From positions 1 through 64,000 of the forward strand of contig NZ_QRDZ01000021.1 in NCBI RefSeq assembly GCF_003386235.1: DNA of 64,000 bases, in the 5' to 3' direction. A program made the position numbers and the translations under genes. The notes beneath the pieces are model-generated. The model searched no databases and was not told the origin of the DNA. It worked only from the letters and a program-made list of their open reading frames with translations. This document shows, piece by piece, positions 51,224-59,930 of the stretch; the stretch's first letter is position 1, and every line of letters begins with the position of its first letter. Origin of the DNA: Cohnella phaseoli. Lineage in GTDB: Bacteria; Bacillota; Bacilli; Paenibacillales; Paenibacillaceae.

Positions 51224-51420
51224 TAAGGCGGTTTTCCCGCTTTATTTCCGGCTACCGGGCGGATTCGGCATGAATAAAGCGGTTTTCCCGCTTTAAATTT
51301 CAATAAATCCACTTTTCTCGAATTTAAGACGGAGAAACCGCTCTATTTCCCGCAAAATGTCTCTTTCCCCATATATAAGCCTGCTTTTCCGCTTTATCGC
51401 ATGCTGTCCAACCGACTCTC
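51224..51420. repeat. Dispersed repeat R2, copy B
   Basis: Partner of 41936-42140, same orientation. The best block is CGCTTTATTTCCGGCTACCG at 51238-51257, identical to copy A; several AAAGCGG...CCGCTTT palindromes follow. It ends 12 bp before repeat R3 copy 2. Confidence 0.8.
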
Positions 51421-51432
51421 CCCCGTCCGAAA

Positions 51433-51588
51433 CTAGGGCGTGTATGCAAACCCGCTCAGGCGCATCTTTCACCGCCTGCTTCGTCACTTTTGCTTGACGT
51501 ATCCCCGGTACGCCTTCACCAAAGTTCCTTGCATGGAACGAAAATTCGGCAAAATCTGCTATCCTCGGAGTCTGCATACACGCCCTAG
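51433..51588. repeat. Structured dispersed repeat R3, copy 2
   Basis: A 156-bp element bounded by a perfect 16-bp inverted repeat (CTAGGGCGTGTATGCA / TGCATACACGCCCTAG). The inner hairpins CGTATC-CCC-GGTACG (51498-51512) and GTTCC-TTGCAT-GGAAC (51524-51539) are kept. Compared with copy 1, C-to-A and A-to-C changes in the left arm are matched by G-to-T and T-to-G in the right arm. The rest of 51589-51776 holds nothing recognisable. Confidence 0.88.
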
Positions 51589-51776
51589 GGTTGATATCGA
51601 ACATTTCACTTTATTTTCTCCTACCTCTCAGACCTTGCCCCGCCTCAATTAGGTTTCGTCTTTCTGCTCAAGAATTTTTCAACATGACGGACAGAAATTA
51701 ACGGTAATCCGCAAATCGCTAATCCCGATATACATTTTTATAGTGGAAAATAATCAAAATGTCGGCTACACTTAAT

Positions 51777-51791
51777 TGAGAATAATTCTCA
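51777..51791. promoter_or_regulatory. Fur box 7
   Basis: TGAGAATAATTCTCA is a perfect inverted repeat of the 7-1-7 type, 25 bp before the AraC gene at 51817. Confidence 0.92.
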
Positions 51792-51816
51792 TTAATTAAT
51801 TAGGGAGGGAGCAGGT

Positions 51817-52770
51817 ATGAACGCCTCCTTGGATACCATCTATCAGCTTTATTTCGATACCGCTCCTTTTTCCCGCATCGGCCCGACGACTTATTCTCTC
51901 TCGCCGTCCGTAGGGGAAGGGACGATCCATCGATTAAGCACCTACAGCGGGATTGAAATCGTGTATTCGGAGTATCGGCTGCATTCGCGGCAGACGAATC
52001 GCTTTGCGACGCGGGAGCGAATGGTCGAGCTGCAGTTCGCCATGTCGGGACGACGCTCCGCCAGCATATCCGGGCTGGATTTTACGTTGGAGAGCGGCAA
52101 GGGGGCTTTGCTGCTGATGCAGGATTTCGACGTCAAATTCGACTTCGGCTGCGAGGAGCCGATCTGTTCGTTCGCGCTCGGCATTCCGGTCGAGCTGTTC
52201 GAATATGCGATGTCCGCGCTTACGCGTCCGGTCAACCGGCATTTCGAGCGGCTGACGGAGGGAGCCGTCTTTAAGCAGCTTGACTTCATGCCCGACGAGC
52301 GCGGCTTGAATCTGGCGAATCAGCTGATCGGCGAGCTGCGAGGGACCGGACGATCTCCGCTGTTGATGGAAGCGGCCGCTTACGAGCTGCTGAACTTGTA
52401 CTTTATGCAGCTGTTCGATCCGGTGCCCGTCTGCGAGGGACTGTCGAGGGAAGATCTCCGTCGGGTGCGCCGGGCGGCGGAAATTCTCGAAGCGGAGATG
52501 CGGCACCCGCCGTCGCTGCTTGCGCTGGCGAAGCGGGTGGGCATCAACGATTTCAAGCTAAAAAAAGGGTTTAAGGCCATTTTCCAATCCACCGTGTTCG
52601 ATTACTTGCGGCAAATCCGGATGGACCATGCGATGAAGCTGCTGCGCAGCGGACATTGCAACGTCACGCAGGCGGGGATCGAGACCGGCTACAGCAATAT
52701 CAGCGCCTTCTCCGAGCAATTCGGCAAAACGTTCGGCATCAAGCCTTCGGCGGTCAAACGGATCTATTAG
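51817..52770 (+). CDS. AraC-family regulator, iron-controlled (paralogue of 22099)
   Basis: A 317-residue PchR/YbtA-type regulator. HTH motifs lie at about 228-250 (SLLALAKRVGINDFKLKKGF) and 275-300 (GIETGYSNISAFSEQFGKTFG). It shares the HPPSLxxLxxxVGxNDFKLK arrangement with the product at 22099. GGGAGGGAGC stands before the ATG. With the Fur box in front, it should be made under iron limitation and activate the MFS gene downstream when a siderophore is sensed. Confidence 0.9.
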   Translation: MNASLDTIYQLYFDTAPFSRIGPTTYSLSPSVGEGTIHRLSTYSGIEIVYSEYRLHSRQTNRFATRERMVELQFAMSGRRSASISGLDFTLESGKGALLLMQDFDVKFDFGCEEPICSFALGIPVELFEYAMSALTRPVNRHFERLTEGAVFKQLDFMPDERGLNLANQLIGELRGTGRSPLLMEAAAYELLNLYFMQLFDPVPVCEGLSREDLRRVRRAAEILEAEMRHPPSLLALAKRVGINDFKLKKGFKAIFQSTVFDYLRQIRMDHAMKLLRSGHCNVTQAGIETGYSNISAFSEQFGKTFGIKPSAVKRIY

Positions 52771-52891
52771 CGCGGGGACGGCGCGCAGGAATAATCCGTG
52801 GAGCGGCAAGAAAATCCGTACAGAGGCGGCGAAAGGCCGACCTCTCCTGTATCGTTTAGTCCAGACGAGAGAAGGAGAGGAGAAGCATAAG

Positions 52892-54100
52892 ATGTTCAGA
52901 ATCAAAGCCAGTATTTTTTTCAGCGTATTTGTAGCCATGCTCAGCCTGATGCTGATCTCGCCGATCATGCCGCCGCTTATTCGCGAGCTTGGCTTAAGCG
53001 AAAGCCATTCCGGCTGGATCATTTCGCTTGGCTCCGTATGGATGGCGATCATGGCTCCGATCTGGGGCCGTCGGAGCGATACGAGAGGGCGGAAGCCGAT
53101 CATTTTAACGGGATTTATCGGAATGGGCGTAAGCTGCCTGTTGTTCGCGCTGGCGCTGTACTCCGGTCTTAAGGGCTGGATCGCCGGCGGTATGCTGGTC
53201 GCGCTGCTTATCGTCACGCGCAGCATGATCGGTCTGTTTATCCCCGCAGTACTGTCTTCGGCGCAGGCCTATATGGGCGATGTCACCGAAGGACAGGAGC
53301 GTACGGCCGGCATGGCGATCATTAGCGCGGCGAACGGCATGGGACTGGTGTTCGGTCCGGCCATTGCGGGGGCTTTCACCGGAATCGGGCTGCTGTGGCC
53401 GCTTTATTTCGGCACGGCGCTGTCGTTCGTGGCGTTCGTCGCAGCGCTGCTGTTCATTCCTCCGGCGAAGCCGATCATGCAAGAGAGGCCGCCAAAGGTT
53501 AACCCGTTCCAATCCGGACTGCGACTTTATTTGCTGGCGGGTTTCGTGACAATGACCGCGGTGATCGGCATTCAGGTCGTCGGCGGATTTTATTTTCAGG
53601 ACATGCTGCATCTGACCGGACAGGAGACGGCACGTATGCTGTCCGTCGGACTGATGCTGGCGGGAGTCGCCATGCTGCTTGTACAGGTCGTTCAGATGAA
53701 ATGGATGAAGCTTCAGCCCAAAACGATGATGTTGGTCGGATCGTTGTTTATTTTGCTCGGTATGCTGATCTTTCTCTATTCGGGGAGCAAAGCTTACTAC
53801 TATTTGGCGTTTTTCCTGTTCGGGGTAGGTGCGGGCATGTCTATGCCGGGGTTTATGGCGGCGGCCTCGCTCTCCGTATCGAAGGAACAGCAGGGCGGCG
53901 TGGCCGGCCTGATCGCATCCGTCCAGGGCATAACCGCCATCGTAACGCCGATCGTCACCACCACGCTCTACCAAGCGGACAAGAGCCTGCCGTTCTGGCT
54001 CATTATCGCGCTGAGCGCAGCGATAGTCCCGGTGCTGCTGTTCGTTAAAGGCAGAGCTTCGGCTAAGCCTTCGGCCAACGAGGGGCTTGCGAGGGAATAA
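52892..54100 (+). CDS. MFS transporter (12 TM), possible siderophore exporter
   Basis: A 402-residue DHA1-type major facilitator with twelve helices and the motif A loop GRRSDTRGRKPII. It follows the Fur-controlled AraC gene by 121 bp in the same direction, with no terminator between. MFS proteins in iron loci (EntS, YmfD) export siderophores, so this role is suggested by context alone. AGGAGAGGAG precedes the ATG. Confidence 0.87.
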   Translation: MFRIKASIFFSVFVAMLSLMLISPIMPPLIRELGLSESHSGWIISLGSVWMAIMAPIWGRRSDTRGRKPIILTGFIGMGVSCLLFALALYSGLKGWIAGGMLVALLIVTRSMIGLFIPAVLSSAQAYMGDVTEGQERTAGMAIISAANGMGLVFGPAIAGAFTGIGLLWPLYFGTALSFVAFVAALLFIPPAKPIMQERPPKVNPFQSGLRLYLLAGFVTMTAVIGIQVVGGFYFQDMLHLTGQETARMLSVGLMLAGVAMLLVQVVQMKWMKLQPKTMMLVGSLFILLGMLIFLYSGSKAYYYLAFFLFGVGAGMSMPGFMAAASLSVSKEQQGGVAGLIASVQGITAIVTPIVTTTLYQADKSLPFWLIIALSAAIVPVLLFVKGRASAKPSANEGLARE

Positions 54101-54136
54101 GGGGGGCTATCCAGGCGAAGGCGGATCGAAAGCGAC

Positions 54137-54994
54137 TCAGCCCCGCCGATAACTCGCCGGAGTCGTACCCGTAAGCTTCTTGAAGACGCGGTGAAAATGG
54201 GGCAGACTCTCGAAGCCGCAACGCTCGGCGATCAGGCTGACGTTGTCGTCGCTGGCAAGCAACTGCTCCTTGGCTAGTACGACGCGTTTGGCGTTGACGT
54301 AATCGGTCACATTCATGCCGGTAATCTGCTTGAACACCCGCGAGAAATGCGCACCCGTGACGGACGCTTGCTTCGCCAGAGCGGCGAGGCCGAGATCGGA
54401 TGCAGGGTGCGCCGCGATATAGTGGAGCACGTCCTTCATCCATTGCGGGCCGATGCCGGATTCGTCGCCATCGTCTTCCAATAGGCTGTTCATATGGCGG
54501 TTGATCAACAGCAGCCACTGCTGCAGCAGCAAGTTGACGGCATGGCGATAGCCGACCGCTTTGTTCTCAAGCTCTTCGCGCATGCGCTCCATCGCTTCCT
54601 CCGTAGCCAAACGGAGCGGCTTGTCGAGCTCCAATCGATAACGCTTGCGCTTGCGAGCGAGGTCGAAGCAGCGTAGGCTGCTGTACGACTCGCCGATATC
54701 GTCGACGGAGACGAAGCTCGGGGCGAAAAAAACGGCAGTCGAGGTCACCGGATCTTGAGCGTCCTGAAACGAGCGATGGATCGAATTGCCCGGCACAAGC
54801 AGCAGATCGCCGGCTTTAATGTCGTACAGCTTCTGATCGATGAAGAACGTCGCTTTGCCTGTGTAGACGTAAAAAAACTCATATTGATCGTGCAAATGGT
54901 CCGGCAGCTCTCGCTCCGGGCTTTTCTTATCTCTATAGACGAATTGGAACGGAAACAATGGCTCGCTCGCGAACGGTTTGCGGTAAATTTTCAT
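54137..54994 (-). CDS. AraC-family regulator of the galactonate operon
   Basis: A 285-residue one-component regulator. The N-terminal cupin domain has PDHLHDQYEFFYVYTG and a GDLLLVPGNSIH strand pair; the C-terminal HTHs are LAALAKQASVTGAHFSRVF and SLIAERCGFESLPHFHRVF. GGGAG lies 9 nt before the ATG at 54994. It is divergent from the five-gene sugar-acid operon and probably activates it in response to the sugar. Confidence 0.9.
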   Translation of the reverse strand: MKIYRKPFASEPLFPFQFVYRDKKSPERELPDHLHDQYEFFYVYTGKATFFIDQKLYDIKAGDLLLVPGNSIHRSFQDAQDPVTSTAVFFAPSFVSVDDIGESYSSLRCFDLARKRKRYRLELDKPLRLATEEAMERMREELENKAVGYRHAVNLLLQQWLLLINRHMNSLLEDDGDESGIGPQWMKDVLHYIAAHPASDLGLAALAKQASVTGAHFSRVFKQITGMNVTDYVNAKRVVLAKEQLLASDDNVSLIAERCGFESLPHFHRVFKKLTGTTPASYRRG

Positions 54995-55160
54995 CGGATG
55001 CGTCTCCCTGACATGCGTTATGCTTAGAACATATCAAAATTGAGTATATTTTCGCAAGGATTAAACCTTTTTACAACGATTATAGCTGATAAAATAAAGC
55101 AATAGGACGACAACAACCCCCGGGATCGGGAGCGGTTTAGGCATGCAAGGGAGAGGTTAC

Positions 55161-55991
55161 ATGAGAATCGACGCGCATCAGCACTATTGGAAAATCGAAC
55201 GAGGCGACTACGGCTGGATTACTCCGGAGCTGCCTACGCTGTACCGCGACCTGTTGCCGGAGCACCTTCGGCCGTCCCTTTCCAGGCATCGCATAGATGG
55301 AACGATTGCGGTACAGGCAGCGCCGACAGTGGAGGAGACGGAATATTTGCTGGGGCTTGCAGCGCGGGAGCCTTCCATATTAGGGGTAGTCGGATGGCTC
55401 GACCTGCACGATCCGAACCATCGGGAGCATTATCGGCGGATGGCGGCCCATCCGAAATTCGTCGGCTTCCGCGTGATGATTCAGGAGATGCCGGACGCTT
55501 CCCGCATTTTGGAGCCAGCGTTCGTGGAAGCGCTTCGCTCTTATGCCGAGGAGGACGTCCCGGTCGATCTGCTCCTCCGCTCGGATCAACTGGGGCCCTT
55601 GATCCGACTGCTTCGCCTCGTCCCGAACTTGCGCGGAGTGGTCGACCATATCGCCAAGCCCGCCATCGCCGAGGGACGACTGGAGCCGTGGCTGTCGCAG
55701 ATGAGCGAGATTGCCGGACATCCCGGCATCTATTGCAAGCTGTCGGGCATGGTGACGGAGGCCGATCACGCGGAATGGCAGTATGAGCAGTTCCGGCCAT
55801 ATGTGCGCCATACGCTGGAGCTTTTTGGTCCAGAGCGCGTTCTCTTCGGAAGCGATTGGCCGGTGTGCCTGCTTGCCGCAGAATACGATGAAGTGTTCGA
55901 AGTGATCGAGCGGAGCTTGCCCGAACGTTGGGGAGCGGCGGAGCGCGCCCGTCTGTATGGACTTAACGCAAAGGAGTTTTATAAACGATGA
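55161..55991 (+). CDS. COG3618 amidohydrolase, sugar-acid lactonase (L-galactono/L-fucono-lactonase type)
   Basis: A 276-residue TIM-barrel hydrolase of the Amidohydro_2/COG3618 group, whose known members open L-fucono-, L-rhamnono- and L-galactono-lactones. The metal motif is IDAHQHYW at the start, His in VVDHIAKP, and the catalytic Asp in LFGSDWPVC. AAGGGAGAGG precedes the ATG at 55161. It is the first gene of the operon; the next gene overlaps by ATGA. In context it would hydrolyse L-galactonolactone to L-galactonate. Confidence 0.88.
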   Translation: MRIDAHQHYWKIERGDYGWITPELPTLYRDLLPEHLRPSLSRHRIDGTIAVQAAPTVEETEYLLGLAAREPSILGVVGWLDLHDPNHREHYRRMAAHPKFVGFRVMIQEMPDASRILEPAFVEALRSYAEEDVPVDLLLRSDQLGPLIRLLRLVPNLRGVVDHIAKPAIAEGRLEPWLSQMSEIAGHPGIYCKLSGMVTEADHAEWQYEQFRPYVRHTLELFGPERVLFGSDWPVCLLAAEYDEVFEVIERSLPERWGAAERARLYGLNAKEFYKR

Positions 55992-57484
55992 ACAAGCTGA
56001 ATCGACAACAATTGCAGATTGTGGACGCTATGGCGGCAGGTCGGATAACCGATAATGCGCCGGTGACGGTGCTGCAAATTGGAGAAGGCAACTTTTTGCG
56101 CGGTTTCTTCGATTGGATGGTGCAGACGAGCCGCCAGCAAGGTTTGTTTCGCGGAGGGGTTGCGGTAACGCAGCCAAGGCCGTCGGGCAAGCCCAAAATC
56201 GAAGCCTTGAACGAGCAGGATCGACTCTATACGCTGGTGCTTCGCGGAATCGACGAAGGCAAGCCGGTAGAGCGCAGGGAGATCGTCTCCGTGTTCGCGG
56301 AAGCGTTCGATCCGTATGACGATTGGCAGCGGATGATCCGGCTGGCGGTCAGCCCGGAGCTGAAGCTTGTCGTCTCCAATACGACGGAGGCGGGGCTTGT
56401 CTATCGACCGGAGACGCTGACGGAGGGCGAACCGATCGTGTCCTTCCCGGGGAAAATCGCCTACCTTCTCTATCGCAGATACTTGGAGTACGAAGGGGCG
56501 GCCGATCGCGGTCTGCTGTTTCTTCCTTGCGAGCTGCTGGAGCGCAACGGAGACGCGCTTAAGGAAAGCGTGCTGCAATATGCGGCCGATTGGGGATTGC
56601 CTGAAGCGTTCCGGGAATGGGTGCGAACGGCTAACCGTTTTCTGAATTCGCTCGTGGATCGAATCGTGGCCGGCTATCCGGATGAAGAACAGGCCGAAGC
56701 CTGGTTCGCCGAGTGGGGGTATCGCGACGAGCTTCTTTGCGTAGCGGAGCCGTACCATCTATGGGCGATCGAGGGCGAGCCCGAGCTTGACGAGCTGCTG
56801 CCCTTTGCCAGTGCGGGTCTGAACGTCGTATGGACGGACAGTTTACAGCCCTATCGGGAGCGCAAGGTGCGAATTCTGAACGGAGCCCATACGCTGATGA
56901 CGCCGCTAGGCATTCTCAGCGGAACGGAGCATGTTCGCGAGCTGATGGAACACGAGAAGCTCGGATCATTCGTCAGATCGACCGTACGCGAAGAGATTAT
57001 TCCGTCTTTGCCTTATCTTCAGGAAGAGATGAACGCGTACGCCGAGGTGGTGTTCGACCGCTATATGAACCCGTACGTCCGCCACAGATTGGCGGATATT
57101 GCGATGAACAGCGTCAGCAAGTTCAAGGCGCGTCTGCTTCCCTCGCTTGAGCATTATGTACAGAGCGGACAGTCGATACCAAGCGGGTTAGCCAAAGGAT
57201 TGGCCGCGCTGCTTCGCTATTATCGCGTTCGGCGCGAGGGGAACGAGTATAGAGGGGCGGCGTTTGACGGACGCGCTTATACGGTGCGAGACGATGCGGC
57301 GGTATTGGAAGTTATGGCAGCGGAATGGGAAGAGGCGCAGCGAACGGGAGAAGCGCCGAGACGGACGGCGGAACGGCTGCTCGCTTGTGAGAAGCTGTGG
57401 GGAACGAATTTGGCGCAGTGGCCGGGCTTGACGGAAAAAGTGGAGCAGGCGTGGGCGGAATGGACGAAGGAGGAGCAGGCATGA
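55988..57484 (+). CDS. uxaB: Tagaturonate reductase (altronate oxidoreductase)
   Basis: A 498-residue NAD-dependent polyol dehydrogenase that reduces D-tagaturonate to D-altronate. The Rossmann region begins VLQIGEGNFLRGFFDWM; LVVSNTTEAGLVY and the catalytic-type Lys/Asn in RKVRILNGAHTLMTPLG follow, as in UxaB and mannonate/mannitol dehydrogenases. ATGA overlaps join it to the genes on both sides, so the operon is translationally coupled. Confidence 0.95.
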   Translation: MNKLNRQQLQIVDAMAAGRITDNAPVTVLQIGEGNFLRGFFDWMVQTSRQQGLFRGGVAVTQPRPSGKPKIEALNEQDRLYTLVLRGIDEGKPVERREIVSVFAEAFDPYDDWQRMIRLAVSPELKLVVSNTTEAGLVYRPETLTEGEPIVSFPGKIAYLLYRRYLEYEGAADRGLLFLPCELLERNGDALKESVLQYAADWGLPEAFREWVRTANRFLNSLVDRIVAGYPDEEQAEAWFAEWGYRDELLCVAEPYHLWAIEGEPELDELLPFASAGLNVVWTDSLQPYRERKVRILNGAHTLMTPLGILSGTEHVRELMEHEKLGSFVRSTVREEIIPSLPYLQEEMNAYAEVVFDRYMNPYVRHRLADIAMNSVSKFKARLLPSLEHYVQSGQSIPSGLAKGLAALLRYYRVRREGNEYRGAAFDGRAYTVRDDAAVLEVMAAEWEEAQRTGEAPRRTAERLLACEKLWGTNLAQWPGLTEKVEQAWAEWTKEEQA

Positions 57485-58974
57485 GGGAATGGCTTCGCGT
57501 ATCGGAGCGCGACCAGGTCGTTATTGCGCTAAGAGCTATGGCGGCGGGAGAGACAATCGTTCTGGAGGACGGAACGCAGCTGACGTTAACCGAGGACGTG
57601 CCCGCAGGGCACAAAATATTGACAAGACCCGTCGCGGAAGGCGACGATGTGCTCAAGTTCGGCTATTCGATCGGGAAGGCGAAGGCCGACCTGCGGCCGG
57701 GAGCTTGGGTGCACACGCACAATTTGCGAACGGGGCTAAAGGGGCTGCTCGACTATAAGTACGAGCCCTCCGCCCAGACGGCAAGCGCCAAAGCTGCGCC
57801 GAGGCAAACATTCCAAGGCTATGTAAGAGCAAATGGAGAAGTCGGCATTCGCAACGAAATCTGGGTGATCAATACCGTCGGCTGCATCAACAAAACGTGC
57901 GAAATCATTGCCAATCGCGCGAACGCGATGTATCGCGGGCGCGTGGACGGCGTCTATCATTTCTCCCATCCGTTCGGCTGCTCGCAGCTGGGCGACGATC
58001 TGCGCTTCACTCAGAAGCTGTTGGCGTCGTTAGCCAACCATCCCAACGCGGCAGGCGTGCTCGTCGTCGGACTCGGCTGCGAGAACAATCAGATCGAGCA
58101 GTTCAAGCAAGCGATCGGAGAATCGGACTCGCGCAGAATCAAATTTATGAAGTCGCAGGAGTTGGAGGACGAGCTGGAAGAGGGACTGGCGCTGGTCGAA
58201 CAATTGGTGGAATACGCGGAGACGTTCGAGCGGGAGCCGGTACCGGTTTCCAAGCTGAAAATCGGCCTGAAGTGCGGCGGTTCGGACGGCTTCTCCGGCC
58301 TCACGGCCAACCCGCTTGTCGGCTCGCTGTCGGATCGGCTGATCGAATTCGGAGGCACGGCGATCTTAACCGAGGTTCCGGAAATGTTCGGCGCGGAGAC
58401 GATTCTGATGAATCGCGCTGCGGACGAAGGCGTGTTCGGGCGGATCGTATCGCTGATCAATGACTTTAAGCAATATTTTATCCGGCACAATCAGGAAATT
58501 TACGAGAATCCGTCCCCGGGCAACAAGGCCGGCGGCATTACGACGCTGGAGGAGAAATCTCTTGGCTGCACGCAGAAGGGCGGCAACTCGATCGTAACCG
58601 ATGTCGTGCCGTACGGCGAACGGGTGCACAGCGCCGGGTTGAATCTGCTGGAAGCGCCCGGCAACGACCTCGTATCCGTCACTGCGCTGACCGCGGGAGG
58701 CGCTCACATCGTCTTCTTCACGACGGGGAGAGGAACGCCGTTCGGCGGACCCGCGCCTACCGTGAAGCTATCGACCAACAGCGAACTGGCCCAGCGCAAA
58801 AAAAACTGGATCGATTTCGACGCCGGTCGCCTGTTAAAGGATAAAAGCATGGAGGAATTGACCGACGAGCTGTGGGAGCGGACGCTCGCCATCGCTTCCG
58901 GAGAGGCGCACACGCTGAACGAAGAGAACGGTTTTCGCGAAATCGCGATTTTCAAAGATGGAGTGATTCTCTGA
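57481..58974 (+). CDS. uxaA: Altronate dehydratase
   Basis: A 497-residue iron-dependent lyase that dehydrates D-altronate to 2-keto-3-deoxy-D-gluconate. The N-terminal SAF domain (about 10-90) is followed by the catalytic part with HPFGCSQLGDD, VVGLGCENNQIE, LKCGGSDGFSG and the TKGG-like GCTQKGGNS. The ATG at 57481 overlaps the uxaB stop by ATGA; open codons further upstream lie inside uxaB. Confidence 0.96.
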   Translation: MREWLRVSERDQVVIALRAMAAGETIVLEDGTQLTLTEDVPAGHKILTRPVAEGDDVLKFGYSIGKAKADLRPGAWVHTHNLRTGLKGLLDYKYEPSAQTASAKAAPRQTFQGYVRANGEVGIRNEIWVINTVGCINKTCEIIANRANAMYRGRVDGVYHFSHPFGCSQLGDDLRFTQKLLASLANHPNAAGVLVVGLGCENNQIEQFKQAIGESDSRRIKFMKSQELEDELEEGLALVEQLVEYAETFEREPVPVSKLKIGLKCGGSDGFSGLTANPLVGSLSDRLIEFGGTAILTEVPEMFGAETILMNRAADEGVFGRIVSLINDFKQYFIRHNQEIYENPSPGNKAGGITTLEEKSLGCTQKGGNSIVTDVVPYGERVHSAGLNLLEAPGNDLVSVTALTAGGAHIVFFTTGRGTPFGGPAPTVKLSTNSELAQRKKNWIDFDAGRLLKDKSMEELTDELWERTLAIASGEAHTLNEENGFREIAIFKDGVIL

Positions 58975-59918
58975 TGAAAAAACGCAAGCTGGGCAGAACG
59001 GGATTGGACGTATCGGTGCTAAGCTTCGGGGCGTCCTCGCTCGGCTCCGTCTTCCGGGAGACCGACGACGCCGAGGCGATCCGCGCCGTTCACGCCGCGC
59101 TGGACAGCGGCATCAATTATATCGACGTCTCGCCGTATTACGGGCTGACGAAAGCCGAGACCGTGCTGGGCAAGGCGCTTAAGGACGTTCCGCGCGACCG
59201 CTATTTGCTGTCCACGAAAGCGGGCAGATACGGTCCGGACAGCTTCGATTTCAGCGGCGGCCGCATCCGGGCGAGCCTGGAAGAGAGCTTCGCCAGACTC
59301 CATACCGACTACGTCGATATCTTGTTTTTGCACGACATCGAGTTTGTCCCGGCGGACATCATTTTGGAGGAAGCCGTGCCGACGCTGCACAAGCTAAAGC
59401 AGGAAGGCAAAATCCGCAACTATGGCATTTGCGGATTGCCGCTTTCGCTGTTTGAACAACTGCTCCCGCAGATCGACGCGGATGCCATCATCTCGTACTG
59501 CCATTATTCGCTTAACGATACTTCTCTGCTTCGCCTGCTCCCGCTGCTGGAGAGCCAGGACGTCGGTCTTGTCAACGCCTCGCCGTTGTCCATGGGCTTG
59601 CTTAGTCTGCGCGGAACGCCGGACTGGCATCCTGCGAGCCCCGAGCTGAAAGCCGTTTGCCGGCGTGCGGCAGAGCATTGCGCGAACCAGGGGGAGAACA
59701 TCGCCAAGCTGGCGGTGCAGTTCTCGACGGCCGACGAGCGCATTCCGACGACGCTTGTCAGCACGGCCAGCCCGGACAACATTCGCGACAATGCTCAATG
59801 GGCGGAGGAGCCTATAGATGCGGCGCTGCTGCAGGAGGTAAAGGACATTTTGGCGCCCGTGCGCGATCTGACCTGGACAAGCGGCCGACCGGAATATAAC
59901 GAAGGCATTACAGGATAA
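58974..59918 (+). CDS. Aldo/keto reductase, L-galactose dehydrogenase type
   Basis: A 314-residue NAD(P)-dependent reductase. The sequence follows plant L-galactose dehydrogenase closely: FGASSLGSVF, DVSPYYGLT (catalytic Tyr), LSTKAGRYG (Lys), LFLHDIEFV (His), GLPLSLFE, SYCHYSLND, and a DWHPASPELK block. It would oxidise L-galactose (or L-fucose) to the lactone. It starts with TGATG overlap on the uxaA stop. Confidence 0.9.
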   Translation: MKKRKLGRTGLDVSVLSFGASSLGSVFRETDDAEAIRAVHAALDSGINYIDVSPYYGLTKAETVLGKALKDVPRDRYLLSTKAGRYGPDSFDFSGGRIRASLEESFARLHTDYVDILFLHDIEFVPADIILEEAVPTLHKLKQEGKIRNYGICGLPLSLFEQLLPQIDADAIISYCHYSLNDTSLLRLLPLLESQDVGLVNASPLSMGLLSLRGTPDWHPASPELKAVCRRAAEHCANQGENIAKLAVQFSTADERIPTTLVSTASPDNIRDNAQWAEEPIDAALLQEVKDILAPVRDLTWTSGRPEYNEGITG

Positions 59919-59930
59919 GGAGGCGGGACG

